A stretch of 64,000 nucleotides of DNA, from NCBI RefSeq assembly GCF_019049285.1, contig NZ_JAGMUL010000026.1:124001-188000 (forward strand). Reading direction: 5' to 3'. This document shows, one piece after another, positions 28,026-36,520 of the stretch. Source of the stretch: Streptomyces sp. AC550_RSS872. GTDB lineage: Bacteria; Actinomycetota; Actinomycetes; Streptomycetales; Streptomycetaceae. The notes under the pieces were generated by a model. It did no database searches. It saw only the letters and a list, made by a program, of their open reading frames with translations, and was not told the origin of the DNA. The position numbers and the translations under genes are program-made. Within the stretch, counting starts at the first letter, position 1; each line of letters opens with the position of its first letter.

Positions 28026-28925
28026 ATGGCGGATATGGCGGACGTGAGGGCTGACGGCGGCGACGGGATACGGACGTTCCCGTTCCCGGTCGATCTGAGC
28101 GTCCTCGGCGTCGGCATGCAGGTCGGTCAGATGGGCACGGGGCGCACTTGGCACGCCGCCGAAGCGCCACTGGAGCGCGTGCACCGCATCGACTTCCACA
28201 TCGTGATGCTCTTCGAGGAGGGCCCGGTACGCCACATGATCGACTTCGCCGAGTTCGAGGCGAACGCGGGTGACGTGCTGTGGATCCGGCCGGGTCAGGT
28301 TCACCGTTTTTCCGGAACCGGCGGCTACCGGGGCACCGTCCTGACCATGCAGCCGGGCTTCCTGCCCCGCGCCACGGTGGAGGCGACCGGGCTCTACCGC
28401 TACGATCTTCCGCCCCTGCTCCACCCCGACGAGGCCCAGCTGACCGCCTTGCGTTCGGCGCTGGCCCAGCTCCAACGCGAGTACGAGGACACGACCACCC
28501 TGCCGCTGAGTCTGCACACGGCGGTGCTGCGGCACTCGCTCACGGCGTTTCTGCTGCGGTTGGCCCATCTCGCGGCGAGTTCGGCGGAGGCCGCGCGGCA
28601 GCAGGGGGATACGACGTTCACGTTGTTCCGGGATGCGGTGGAGAAGGGGTTTGCCACCAACCACAGCGTCAGTGCGTACGCCGATCAGCTCGGGTACTCG
28701 CGGCGGACCCTTGTCCGTGCGGTGCGTGCCGCGACCGGGCTCACGCCCAAGGGGTTCATCGACAAGCGGGTGATTCTGGAGGCGAAGCGGCTGCTCGCCC
28801 ATACGGATATGCCGATCGGACGGGTGGGGGTGGCCGTCGGGTTTCCGGATGCCGCGAACTTCTCGAAGTTCTTTCATCAGCACACCGATGTCACGCCTGC
28901 GGTGTTTCGGGCGGAGGTTCGTTGA
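28026..28925 (+). CDS. AraC-family transcriptional regulator
   Basis: A 299-residue regulator with an N-terminal cupin ligand domain (RIDFHIVMLFEEGPVRHMIDF, GDVLWIRPGQVHRF) and a C-terminal double helix-turn-helix (SVSAYADQLGYSRRTLVRAVRAA; IGRVGVAVGFPDAANFSKFFHQH). I chose the ATG at 28026 because the 31 codons upstream (GTG at 27933) have low third-position G/C and include rare codons. The upstream GTG does have a better ribosome site, so the start is uncertain. It is divergent from tkt, so it may respond to a sugar or other small molecule; the target is not shown by sequence. Confidence 0.85.
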   Translation: MADMADVRADGGDGIRTFPFPVDLSVLGVGMQVGQMGTGRTWHAAEAPLERVHRIDFHIVMLFEEGPVRHMIDFAEFEANAGDVLWIRPGQVHRFSGTGGYRGTVLTMQPGFLPRATVEATGLYRYDLPPLLHPDEAQLTALRSALAQLQREYEDTTTLPLSLHTAVLRHSLTAFLLRLAHLAASSAEAARQQGDTTFTLFRDAVEKGFATNHSVSAYADQLGYSRRTLVRAVRAATGLTPKGFIDKRVILEAKRLLAHTDMPIGRVGVAVGFPDAANFSKFFHQHTDVTPAVFRAEVR

Positions 28926-28980
28926 GCGTCCCGGGGCGGGCCTTCTTGACAGGGCCGGCTCGCTTGTCTAGGAGTGCTGA

Positions 28981-29400
28981 ATGACCGACCACGAGGAGAA
29001 CCCCGCCGCCGTGTCACTGCCGGACACGGAGACCTCCGCGACGCATGCCGCGGACGCCCTTCTGGAACACCTGGCCGACAGACTCGGAGGCAGTGCCTCG
29101 GTCACCGCCGTCTACGGCGAACCCGTCACCGCTGACGGCGTCACCGTCATTCCGGTCGCCAGGGTCGCCTTCGGGCTGGGCGGCGGAGCCGGGTGGGGCG
29201 GTGATGCCGGGGGTCGTGAGGGCGGCGGTGGTGGCGGAGGCGCGGATGCCAGACCGGTCGGCTACATCGAGATCAGCAACGGCGTCGCGACATACCGGCC
29301 CATCCGCCGCAACTGGACCGACGTCGCGGTTCCACTCGCCGCCCTGGTTGCCGGAGCAGCGCTCCCGCAAGTCGTCCGGATGCTACGGCGGCGACGCTGA
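28981..29400 (+). CDS. GerW (YtfJ)-family sporulation-related protein
   Basis: A 139-residue protein. The GerW core is AVYGEPVTADGVTVIPVARVAFGLGGG, followed by a glycine-rich stretch (about 75-96) and GYIEISNGVATYRPI. The C-terminus has one hydrophobic segment (VAVPLAALVAGAALPQVV) and a basic tail, suggesting membrane attachment. In Bacillus the family is linked to spore germination; many Streptomyces carry copies of unknown role. It converges on the GH16 gene across a strong hairpin. Confidence 0.78.
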   Translation: MTDHEENPAAVSLPDTETSATHAADALLEHLADRLGGSASVTAVYGEPVTADGVTVIPVARVAFGLGGGAGWGGDAGGREGGGGGGGADARPVGYIEISNGVATYRPIRRNWTDVAVPLAALVAGAALPQVVRMLRRRR

Positions 29401-29418
29401 GCGCGGCGGGTGACATGA

Positions 29419-29456
29419 CGATGCCCCGCGGGCCGGTGGGCTCGCGCGGGGCATCG
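29419..29456. terminator. Bidirectional hairpin terminator
   Basis: A perfect 12-bp stem, CGATGCCCCGCG (29419-29430) and CGCGGGGCATCG (29445-29456), encloses a 14-base loop between two convergent genes. No T-run follows, which is usual in Streptomyces. Confidence 0.75.
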
Positions 29457-29487
29457 ACAAGGCGGGGGCCGCTGTGCAACGCACCTG

Positions 29488-30885
29488 TCAGCGGCCGAAG
29501 TTGAACCAGTTCACGTTCACGAAGTCCGACGACTGGCCGCTGGTGAAGGTGAGATAGACGTCGTGCGTGCCGGTCACCCCGCCGATGTTCGCAGGGATGG
29601 TCCGCCACGACTGCCACCCACCGGTGTTGCCCACCGCGAAACTGCCCACCGGCGCGTTGCCACGGCTGTCCAGGCGCACCTCGACCAGGCCGCTGACCCC
29701 GCCCGCCGCGCCGCTCGCCACCCGGGCGACGAACTGGGTGGCCGCCGTTGAACCGAAGTTGACGCCCTTGTACAGCGCCCAGTCGCCGTTCGCCACGGCA
29801 CCGATGTTCTGTCCGCCGCCCGAGTCGGAGGTGGTCTCGGCGCTCACGCCGCCCTGGCTGTCGTACGACTCGGCCTGGATCGCGCTGTAGGCGTCACGGT
29901 TGCCGGTCGGCGGGGGTGTGGTGCCGCCCCCCGTGGCCGACAGCACCTGGACGTAGTCGACGACCATGGCGTGGCCGGGCTGAGTCCCGCTGTCCGGGCC
30001 GCCGCCGAACGCGTCCGGGAAGCCGCCGCCCATGGCCACGTTGAGGATGATGAAGAAGCCGTGGTTCGTGGCGTTCGCCCAGGTCGTCGCGTCGACCTGG
30101 TTGGCCCGCACGGTGTGGAAGTTGGTGCCGTCGAGGTAGAAGCGGATCTCCTCGGGGCTCGTCGAGCGGTCCCACTCCATCCGGTAGGTGTGGAAGCCCG
30201 CCTGGCAGGTGGCGCCGGAACAGGTGGTGTTGCCGCCGATACCGCTGGTCTCGTTGCAGGGGCCGCCCGGTGAGGTGCCGCAGTGCATGGTGGCGAACAC
30301 CGTGTTCATGCCCTGTGTGTTCTCCATGATGTCCAGCTCGCCGACGGCGGGCCAGTTCCAGTAGTTGCCCCGGTAGGGCGCGCCCAGCATCCAGAACGCG
30401 GGCCAGTACCCCTTGGCGGCGGCCCCGGCCACGTTCGGCACCTGGATCCGGGCCTCCACGCGGAGCTTGCCGCCCGCCGGGGGCTGGAAGTCGGTGCGGT
30501 TGGTCTCGATGCGGCCGGAGGTCCAGTTGCCGGACGCGTCCCGCCGCGGGGTGATGCGGAGGTTGCCGTTGCCGTCGAGCGAGACGTTGTCGGTGCTGTT
30601 GGTCATCGTCTCGATCTCGCCGGTGCCCCAGTTGGCGGGACCACCGGGATAGCCCTTGCCGGTCGCGTACTGCCAGTCGGAGGTGTTCACACCGGTGCCG
30701 GCGGCGCCGTTGAAGTCGTCCAGGAAGACCTGCGTCCAGCCCGACGGCGGTGTGGGCGCGGAAGCGTTGGCGGAGGGGACGGCGACGGTGGCGGTGGCCG
30801 CCGCGAGGCCCAGGGTGCCGAGCAGGGCGACGAACGTCCGCCGGAGGGAGCGGTGTCTGCGGTGTATGCCGGAGGGTTCACTCAT
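29488..30885 (-). CDS. Secreted GH16 beta-glucanase with CBM6 domain
   Basis: A 465-residue exported glycoside hydrolase. The signal peptide has a basic start (HRRHRSLRR) and a hydrophobic core ending near AVPSANA at residue 41. The GH16 domain (about 45-310) has the catalytic motif E183-L-D185-I-M-E188, with nucleophile Glu183 and acid/base Glu188. A GGGTTPPPTGN linker leads to a CBM6-type module (about 330-465; AIQAESYDSQGGVS ... VNVNWFNFG). Beta-1,3-glucan (laminarin, fungal wall) is the usual substrate of this architecture. A LacI-type operator palindrome lies 53 bp upstream of the start. Confidence 0.93.
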   Translation of the reverse strand: MSEPSGIHRRHRSLRRTFVALLGTLGLAAATATVAVPSANASAPTPPSGWTQVFLDDFNGAAGTGVNTSDWQYATGKGYPGGPANWGTGEIETMTNSTDNVSLDGNGNLRITPRRDASGNWTSGRIETNRTDFQPPAGGKLRVEARIQVPNVAGAAAKGYWPAFWMLGAPYRGNYWNWPAVGELDIMENTQGMNTVFATMHCGTSPGGPCNETSGIGGNTTCSGATCQAGFHTYRMEWDRSTSPEEIRFYLDGTNFHTVRANQVDATTWANATNHGFFIILNVAMGGGFPDAFGGGPDSGTQPGHAMVVDYVQVLSATGGGTTPPPTGNRDAYSAIQAESYDSQGGVSAETTSDSGGGQNIGAVANGDWALYKGVNFGSTAATQFVARVASGAAGGVSGLVEVRLDSRGNAPVGSFAVGNTGGWQSWRTIPANIGGVTGTHDVYLTFTSGQSSDFVNVNWFNFGR

Positions 30886-30937
30886 GGGGGGTGCTGCCTC
30901 TCGGTGTACGGGGTGGGGGTGCGGGGTGCCTTGGGCG

Positions 30938-30951
30938 TGAGAGCGCTCTCA
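30938..30951. promoter_or_regulatory. LacI-type operator upstream of the GH16 gene
   Basis: TGAGAGCGCTCTCA is a perfect 14-bp palindrome of the AGCGCT-centred class bound by LacI-family sugar regulators such as CebR. No LacI regulator gene is in the window, so control would be from elsewhere. Confidence 0.7.
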
Positions 30952-31093
30952 AAGTGTCGCCAATGTGCTCCCCGCTCCTCCGGTCGTCAAGAGGTGAAGC
31001 AGAGAAAACCCTTCCGGCACAGGGGAGTTCACCCTGTGAATGCGGAAATGTGCTGGAGCGCGCTGCTCCCCTTCCAGGACCTTGTCCGGCGCC

Positions 31094-31260
31094 TAGGGGG
31101 TGTTTCGAAAGTCCCGCACAGCACCCACGGCGCCCGGCACGCACTCTCGCCACACCGGCCGAAACCCCAAGTACGTCCAGTACGAGGGCTTTCGTCCGGC
31201 GCGCCGAGAGCACGCACCGGACACCGCGGGCGCCGCACAGGACTTTCGAAACACCCCCTA
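31094..31260. mobile_element. MITE-like 167-bp near-perfect inverted element
   Basis: Identical 21-bp ends (TA followed by GGGGGTGTTTCGAAAGTCC) lie at 31094-31114 and, inverted, at 31240-31260. The whole element folds on itself: 81-base arms (31094-31174, 31180-31260) around the loop GTCCA. By my alignment 62 of 81 positions are complementary, 14 are A/C mismatches on the plus strand that become G.U pairs in minus-strand RNA, and 5 are other mismatches. There is no open frame for a transposase. TA at both tips suits an IS630-like target duplication. The right tip supplies the stop codon of the IclR gene. Confidence 0.75.
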
Positions 31261-32055
31261 AGCCCCCTTCTCCGGCTGCCACCCCAGCCCCCGCGAGATC
31301 CCGCGCGCCGCGATCCGTACCGCGGGTACCAGCGCCGGGACCTGCGCGTCGGCCTGGGGTACGACGACGGATACGGCGGCGACGACCGCGCCGCCCGGGC
31401 CGCGCACCGGGGCGGCCACCGACAGTGCGTCGGCGGTGACCTGGCGGCTGCTCACCGCCGCCCCCGTGCGGCGCACCTCGGCCAGCACGCGGCGCAGTCG
31501 GGCCGGTTCGGTGACCGTGTACGGCGTGAAGGAGGCGAGTGGTCCGGCGCAGTACTCCTCCTGGAACTCGGGGTCGCTGTGCGCGAGCAGGGCGAGCCCG
31601 ACCCCCGTGGCGTGCAGCGGCCAGCGCGCCCCGACGCGGATGTGCACGCCGACCGCGGAGCGTCCCGACAGCCACTCGATGTAGACGACCTCGGCCCCGT
31701 CCCGCACCGCCAACTGCACGTTCTCGTGCGTCGCTTCGTACAGGTCCTCCAGATACGGCAGCGCGATCTGCCGCAGCGCCGGCCCGCGCGGCGCCAGTGC
31801 CGCGAGCTCCCACAGCCGCAGCCCGACGTGGTAAAGGCCGGAGTCGTCGCGCTCCAGGGCGCCCCACTCGGTGAGGGCGTTCACCAGTCGGTGCGCGGTG
31901 CTCAGGCTGAGCCCGGCCCGGCGGCTGATGTCCGTCAGACACAGCGCCGGATGTTCGAGGTCGAAGGCCCCGAGCACGGACAGCAGCCGGTCGGGTGCGG
32001 AACGCGTCCCTTTGGCGGGCGCGGACGGCGCGGACGGTACGGCGTCGGCGGTCAT
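31258..32055 (-). CDS. IclR-family transcriptional regulator
   Basis: A 265-residue regulator with a winged helix (LTDISRRAGLSLSTAHRLVNAL, about 40-62) and the IclR ligand domain (VQLAVRDGAEVVYIEWLSGRS, PLHATGVGLALLAH). I chose the ATG at 32055; the GTG at 32061 would overlap its own ribosome site. The gene ends GWQPEKGA and the stop TAG is formed at the edge of the 167-bp inverted element, so the natural C-terminus may have been altered by insertion. Targets are unknown; the adjacent MarR-controlled operon or the GH16 gene are candidates. Confidence 0.85.
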   Translation of the reverse strand: MTADAVPSAPSAPAKGTRSAPDRLLSVLGAFDLEHPALCLTDISRRAGLSLSTAHRLVNALTEWGALERDDSGLYHVGLRLWELAALAPRGPALRQIALPYLEDLYEATHENVQLAVRDGAEVVYIEWLSGRSAVGVHIRVGARWPLHATGVGLALLAHSDPEFQEEYCAGPLASFTPYTVTEPARLRRVLAEVRRTGAAVSSRQVTADALSVAAPVRGPGGAVVAAVSVVVPQADAQVPALVPAVRIAARGISRGLGWQPEKGA

Positions 32056-32087
32056 AGGCACCTCGTCACCCCACTACCCCTCCCTCG

Positions 32088-32513
32088 TCACCCCAGCCCG
32101 GCCTCGGTGACCCGCTGGAGCAAGCCGTGCAGCTGCTCCCGTTCGGCCGGGTCGAGGGGCCGGAGCAGTTCGTTGGTCACGCGCTGCCCGGCCTCGTCGG
32201 TGTCCCGCAGGAACGCCCGGCCGCCCTCGGTCAGGACGATGATCCGGCTGCGGCGGTCGTCGGGGGAGGGGCGCCGCTCGGCGAAGCCCAGCTTCTCCAG
32301 GTCGTCGACGAGGCCGACGATGGCGCTCGGGTCGTAGCCGAGCGACGCGCTCAGCTCGCGCTGGAGGGCGCCCGGGGACGTGGCCAGGAACCGCAGCAAC
32401 GCGTAGTGGCGCAGCCGCAGCCCCGACTCCTGGAGGAACGTGTTGAACAACTGACCCGAGCGCAGGCCCAGGCGGTACAGCAGATACCCCGTGTCCGCGT
32501 GCAGTCCGCGCAT
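32088..32513 (-). CDS. MarR-family regulator
   Basis: A 141-residue winged-helix regulator: LQRELSASLGYDPSAIVGLVDDLEKLGFAERRPSPDDRR shows the recognition helix and wing. The ATG at 32513 is the first ordinary start, but it has no ribosome site. The in-frame sequence upstream (ESAIARQHAKNPAPIDASEPW) looks coding without an ATG, GTG or TTG before a stop, so translation might begin at a CTG. It is divergent from the short-chain dehydrogenase operon, with tandem operator-like repeats between them. Confidence 0.8.
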   Translation of the reverse strand: MRGLHADTGYLLYRLGLRSGQLFNTFLQESGLRLRHYALLRFLATSPGALQRELSASLGYDPSAIVGLVDDLEKLGFAERRPSPDDRRSRIIVLTEGGRAFLRDTDEAGQRVTNELLRPLDPAEREQLHGLLQRVTEAGLG

Positions 32514-32643
32514 CCACGGTTCGCTCGCGTCGATGGGTGCCGGGTTCTTGGCGTGCTGGCGGGCGATGGCGGACTCCCTGGTCTCGGCCCCGGTGGTGGG
32601 GGTTCCTCTGTGCAGATTCCAGCATGGCGCACCCGAAGGTCAC

Positions 32644-32671
32644 CAACAACTATTGACGACAACAATTATTG
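32644..32671. promoter_or_regulatory. Tandem MarR-type operator repeats
   Basis: CAACAACTATTG (32644-32655) and CAACAATTATTG (32660-32671) are imperfect palindromes differing at one base, 16 bp apart, in an AT-rich island of the divergent promoter. Confidence 0.6.
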
Positions 32672-32735
32672 CTCTTAACGTCGATCTCGTAGCCGCACCC
32701 CGCGTCGAAGCACCCCACGTCGAAGGGACCCCCCC

Positions 32736-33653
32736 GTGCCCAGCATCGATCTCACCGGCAAGGCCGCCGTCGTCACCGGCAGCGGCCGGGGCCTCGGCCT
32801 CGCCTATGCCCACGCCCTGGCCGCCCGCGGCGCCTCCGTGGTCGTCAACGACGTCGACGAGGCCGTGGCCGATGCGGCCGTGAAGTCCATCACCGAGGCC
32901 GGCGGCACCGCCGTCGCCGAGGTCGTCCCGGTCGGCACGACCGAGGCCGCCGAGCGGCTGGTGAACCGCGCGGTCGAGGAGTTCGGGCGGCTCGACATCC
33001 TGGTGACCAACGCGGGCATCCTGCGCGACAAGGTCCTGTGGAAGATGACCGACGACGACTTCGACGCGGTGATCACCACGCACCTCAAGGGCACCTTCAC
33101 CTGCGCCCGCGCAGCCGCTGTCCGGATGCGCGAGCAGGGCGAGGGCGGCACCCTGATCCTGGTCGGCTCCCCGGCCGGCCAGCGCGGCAACTTCGGCCAG
33201 ACGAACTACGCCGCCGCCAAGGCCGGCATCGCCGCCATGGCCCGCACCTGGTCCATGGAGCTGGGCCGCGCGAACATCACCGTCAACGCGATCGTGCCGG
33301 TCGCCGCGACCGCCATGACCGAGACCATCCCCGCCTTCGCCCCGTACATCGAGGCCCTGAAGAACGGGCAGCCGTTCCCGGACTTCCTGCGCAAGGGCGA
33401 GGGCTTCGGCACCCCCGAGGACTGCGCCGCCCTCGTCCCGTTCCTCGCCTCCGAGGCCGCCCGGGGCATCACCGGCCAGGCCATCGGCATCGGCGGCGAC
33501 AAGGTGGCACTCTGGTCGCATCCGCAGGAGATCGCGGCGGCCTACGCCGACGGCGGCTGGACCCCCGACACCCTGGCCGACGTGTGGCCCACCTCGGTCG
33601 GCGCCGCACTCCAGTCGGTCGGTATCCCGGCGCCCAAGTTCCCGGAGGCGTGA
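32736..33653 (+). CDS. Short-chain dehydrogenase (3-hydroxyacyl-CoA dehydrogenase-like)
   Basis: A 305-residue SDR. The cofactor loop is TGSGRGLG with Asp in VVVNDVDEA (NAD preference), followed by NAG in LVTNAGILRD and the active-site YAAAK with Ser upstream (VGSPAGQ). The C-terminal 60 residues (LWSHPQEIAAAYADGGWTPD) resemble the hydroxyacyl-CoA dehydrogenase part of multifunctional beta-oxidation enzymes. The GTG start has GAAGGGA upstream. It is the first gene of a four-gene rightward operon with an amidohydrolase, a CoA ligase and a MaoC hydratase. Confidence 0.88.
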   Translation: MPSIDLTGKAAVVTGSGRGLGLAYAHALAARGASVVVNDVDEAVADAAVKSITEAGGTAVAEVVPVGTTEAAERLVNRAVEEFGRLDILVTNAGILRDKVLWKMTDDDFDAVITTHLKGTFTCARAAAVRMREQGEGGTLILVGSPAGQRGNFGQTNYAAAKAGIAAMARTWSMELGRANITVNAIVPVAATAMTETIPAFAPYIEALKNGQPFPDFLRKGEGFGTPEDCAALVPFLASEAARGITGQAIGIGGDKVALWSHPQEIAAAYADGGWTPDTLADVWPTSVGAALQSVGIPAPKFPEA

Positions 33654-34540
33654 TGGCCCTGTCCATGAAGGTCGACGACCTCGTCGCGATCGACGTCCAC
33701 ACCCACGCGGAGGTGTCCTCCAAGGGCCATGCCTCCCTGGACGACGACCTGCACGACGCCTCCTCCGCCTACTTCAAGGTCGAGGGCAAGCGGAAGCCGA
33801 CCCTGGAGGAGACCGCCGCGTACTACCGCGAGCGGAAGATGGCAGCCGTGATCTTCACGGTCGACTCCGAGTCCGCGACCGGCACGCCACCGGTCCCGAA
33901 CGAGGAGGTCGCCGAGGCCGCCGCCGCCAACCCGGACGTCCTGATCCCCTTCGCCTCCATCGACCCCTTCCGGGGCAAGGCGGGCGTGAAGCAGGCCAGG
34001 CGCCTGGTCGAGGAGTACGGAGTGCGGGGCTTCAAGTTCCACCCCAGCATCCAGGGCTTCTTCCCCAACGACCGCTCGGTGGCGTACGACCTCTACGAGG
34101 TGATCGAGGAGACGGGCACCATCGCCCTCTTCCACACGGGCCAGACGGGCATCGGGGCGGGGGTCCCGGGAGGCGGCGGCATCCGCCTGAAGTACTCCAA
34201 CCCCCTCCACGTCGACGACGTGGCGGCCGACTTCCCGCATCTGAAGATCATCCTGGCGCACCCGTCCTTCCCCTGGCAGGACGAGGCGCTCGCCGTCGCC
34301 ACGCACAAGCCGGGCGTGCACATCGACCTCTCCGGCTGGTCGCCGAAGTACTTCCCGCCGCAGCTGGTGCAGTACGCCAACACGCTGCTCAAGGACAAGG
34401 TCCTCTTCGGCTCCGACTTCCCCGTCCTCACCCCCGACCGCTGGCTCGCCGACTTCGAGAAGCTGTCGATCAAGGACGAGGTCAAGCCGAAGATCCTCAA
34501 GGAGAACGCCGCCCGGCTGCTCGGGCTGACGAAACCGTAA
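33653..34540 (+). CDS. Amidohydrolase family 2 metal-dependent hydrolase/decarboxylase
   Basis: A 295-residue TIM-barrel enzyme of the group that includes aminocarboxymuconate semialdehyde and resorcylate decarboxylases. Metal-site motifs are IDVHTHAE near the N-terminus, GFKFHPSIQGFFPND, IILAHPSFPWQDE and LFGSDFPVLTPDRW. The ATG overlaps the upstream stop by one base (TGATG), with GGAGG just before. It probably decarboxylates or hydrolyses an intermediate of the acid handled by the flanking CoA ligase and dehydrogenase. Confidence 0.85.
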   Translation: MALSMKVDDLVAIDVHTHAEVSSKGHASLDDDLHDASSAYFKVEGKRKPTLEETAAYYRERKMAAVIFTVDSESATGTPPVPNEEVAEAAAANPDVLIPFASIDPFRGKAGVKQARRLVEEYGVRGFKFHPSIQGFFPNDRSVAYDLYEVIEETGTIALFHTGQTGIGAGVPGGGGIRLKYSNPLHVDDVAADFPHLKIILAHPSFPWQDEALAVATHKPGVHIDLSGWSPKYFPPQLVQYANTLLKDKVLFGSDFPVLTPDRWLADFEKLSIKDEVKPKILKENAARLLGLTKP

Positions 34541-34550
34541 GGGGCGTGAC

Positions 34551-36053
34551 ATGCGCAACGAGGGACTGGGGTCGTGGCCCGCACGCCGGGCCCGCAAGAC
34601 CCCGCACCGCACCGCCCTGATCCACGGCGGGACGTCCACCGACTACCGCACCCTGCACACCCGCACGACCCGTCTCGCCCACGCCCTGCGCGTCAGGGGC
34701 GTGCGCCGCGGCGACCGCATCGCCTACCTCGGCCCGAACCACCCCTCCTACCTGGAGACCCTGTTCGCGGCCGGCACGCTCGGCGCGGTCTTCGTCCCGC
34801 TCAACACCCGTCTGGCCGGCCCCGAGATCGCCTACCAACTCGCCGACTCCGGCGCCAAGGCCCTCGTCTACGGGCCCTCGCACGCCGGGCTCGTGGCCGG
34901 ACTGCCGGGCAGCACGGACGTCCGCATCTACGTCGAAGTGGGCGCCGAGTACGAGGAGGCGCTCGCCTCGGCCTCCGAGGAACCCATCGACACACCGGTC
35001 ACCCCGGACGACACCTGCATCATCATGTACACCTCGGGGACGACCGGCCGCCCCAAGGGCGCCATGCTCACCCACGGCAACATCATCTGGAACGCGATCA
35101 ACGTCCTCGTCGACACCGACCTGATCGCCGACGAACGTGCGCTTGTGTCAGCCCCGTTGTTCCACACGGCCGGCCTGAACATGCTGACGCTCCCGGTCCT
35201 CCTCAAGGGCGGCACCTGTGTCCTGGTCGAGGCCTTCGACCCGGACGCCACCTTCGACCTGGTCGAACGGCACCGGATCACCTTCATGTTCGGCGTGCCG
35301 ACCATGTTCGACCAGATCGCCCGCCACCCCCGCTGGCCCGAGGCCGACCTGTCGTCCCTCCGCATCCTGACGTGCGGCGGCTCCCCGGTCCCCACCCCGC
35401 TCATCGCCGCCTACCAGGAACGCCGGCTGACGTTCCTCCAGGGCTACGGCATGACGGAGGCCGCACCCGGCACCCTGTTCCTGGACGCCGAACACGCGGT
35501 GAGCAAGGCCGGTTCGGCGGGCGTACCGCACTTCTTCAGCGACGTCCGCGTCGTACGGCCGGATCTGGCGCCGGTCGACGTGGGCGAGACCGGCGAGGTC
35601 GTGGTCCGCGGCCCGCACGTCATGCCCGGCTACTGGGGGCTGCCCGAGGAGACGGCCGCCTCCTTCGCGGACGGCTGGTTCCGCAGCGGGGACGCGGCCC
35701 GGATCGACGAGGACGGCTATGTCTTCATCGTCGACCGCATCAAGGACATGATCATCTCCGGCGGCGAGAACATCTACCCCGCCGAGATCGAGGACCTGCT
35801 CCTCGCCCACCCGGACATCGTCGAGTGCGCGGTGATCGGGGTGCCGGACGAGAAGTGGGGCGAGGTGCCGCGCGCGGTCGTCGTCCCCCGCGAGGGCACC
35901 GCGCCCGACCCCGACGCGATCCTCGCGTCCCTCGCCGGCCGCCTCGCCAAGTACAAGATCCCGAAATCGGTGGTCGTCGCGGACGAGCTCCCGCGCACCG
36001 CCTCAGGAAAACTCCTCAAGTCCCGAGTCCGTACCCGGTACGGCAACAGTTAA
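34551..36053 (+). CDS. Acyl-CoA synthetase (AMP-forming)
   Basis: A 500-residue ANL-superfamily ligase. The P-loop is IIMYTSGTTGRPKGAMLTH, then GYGMTEAAPGT, WFRSGDAARIDEDGYVFIVDRIKDMIISGGENIYP (core and hinge motifs), and the catalytic Lys in LPRTASGKLLKSRV. It activates a carboxylic acid to its CoA ester; the size suits fatty, phenylpropanoid or short aryl acids. It begins 10 bases after the amidohydrolase gene with AAGGGG upstream. Confidence 0.93.
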   Translation: MRNEGLGSWPARRARKTPHRTALIHGGTSTDYRTLHTRTTRLAHALRVRGVRRGDRIAYLGPNHPSYLETLFAAGTLGAVFVPLNTRLAGPEIAYQLADSGAKALVYGPSHAGLVAGLPGSTDVRIYVEVGAEYEEALASASEEPIDTPVTPDDTCIIMYTSGTTGRPKGAMLTHGNIIWNAINVLVDTDLIADERALVSAPLFHTAGLNMLTLPVLLKGGTCVLVEAFDPDATFDLVERHRITFMFGVPTMFDQIARHPRWPEADLSSLRILTCGGSPVPTPLIAAYQERRLTFLQGYGMTEAAPGTLFLDAEHAVSKAGSAGVPHFFSDVRVVRPDLAPVDVGETGEVVVRGPHVMPGYWGLPEETAASFADGWFRSGDAARIDEDGYVFIVDRIKDMIISGGENIYPAEIEDLLLAHPDIVECAVIGVPDEKWGEVPRAVVVPREGTAPDPDAILASLAGRLAKYKIPKSVVVADELPRTASGKLLKSRVRTRYGNS

Positions 36054-36061
36054 GGAACCCC

Positions 36062-36517
36062 ATGAGCATCACCGTGAACGGCCTCGACGAACTGAAGAAG
36101 CTCGTGGGCAGCGACCTCGGCACCAGCGAGTGGATCGAGGTCACCCAGGAGCGCATCAACACCTTCGCCGACGCCACCGGCGACCACCAGTGGATCCACG
36201 TGGACCCGCAGAAGGCGGCCGAGGGTCCGTTCGGCGCCCCCATCGCCCACGGCTACCTCACCCTCTCCCTCTTCATCCCCCTGTTCACCGAGCTGTTGGA
36301 CGTCCAGGGCGTCACCACCAAGGTCAACTACGGCCTGAACAAGGTGCGTTTCCCCTCCCCGGTGAAGGTCGGCTCCCGCATACGGCTGGTCGGGAAGCTG
36401 GCGGAGGTCGAGGAGGTGCCGGGCGGGGTGCAGATCACCGTCGACGGGACCATCGAGATCGAGGGCGGCGGGAAGCCGGCGGCGGTGCTACAGAGCCTGT
36501 CCCGGTTCTACGCCTGA
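36062..36517 (+). CDS. MaoC-like (R)-specific enoyl-CoA hydratase
   Basis: A 151-residue hot-dog-fold dehydratase. The catalytic segment FADATGDHQWIHVDPQKA has the Asp and His of the family, and PFGAPIAHGYLTLSL is typical. The ATG has AAGGAA upstream and lies 8 bases after the ligase stop. With the dehydrogenase at the front of the operon it completes a hydration/oxidation pair for CoA-bound intermediates. Confidence 0.92.
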   Translation: MSITVNGLDELKKLVGSDLGTSEWIEVTQERINTFADATGDHQWIHVDPQKAAEGPFGAPIAHGYLTLSLFIPLFTELLDVQGVTTKVNYGLNKVRFPSPVKVGSRIRLVGKLAEVEEVPGGVQITVDGTIEIEGGGKPAAVLQSLSRFYA

Positions 36518-36520
36518 CCC

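Noticed and set aside
31094..31260. Simple transcription terminator
   Set aside because: The arms of 81 bases with identical 21-bp tips and TA ends are far larger than terminators here; an inserted element is more likely, even if it now ends transcription.
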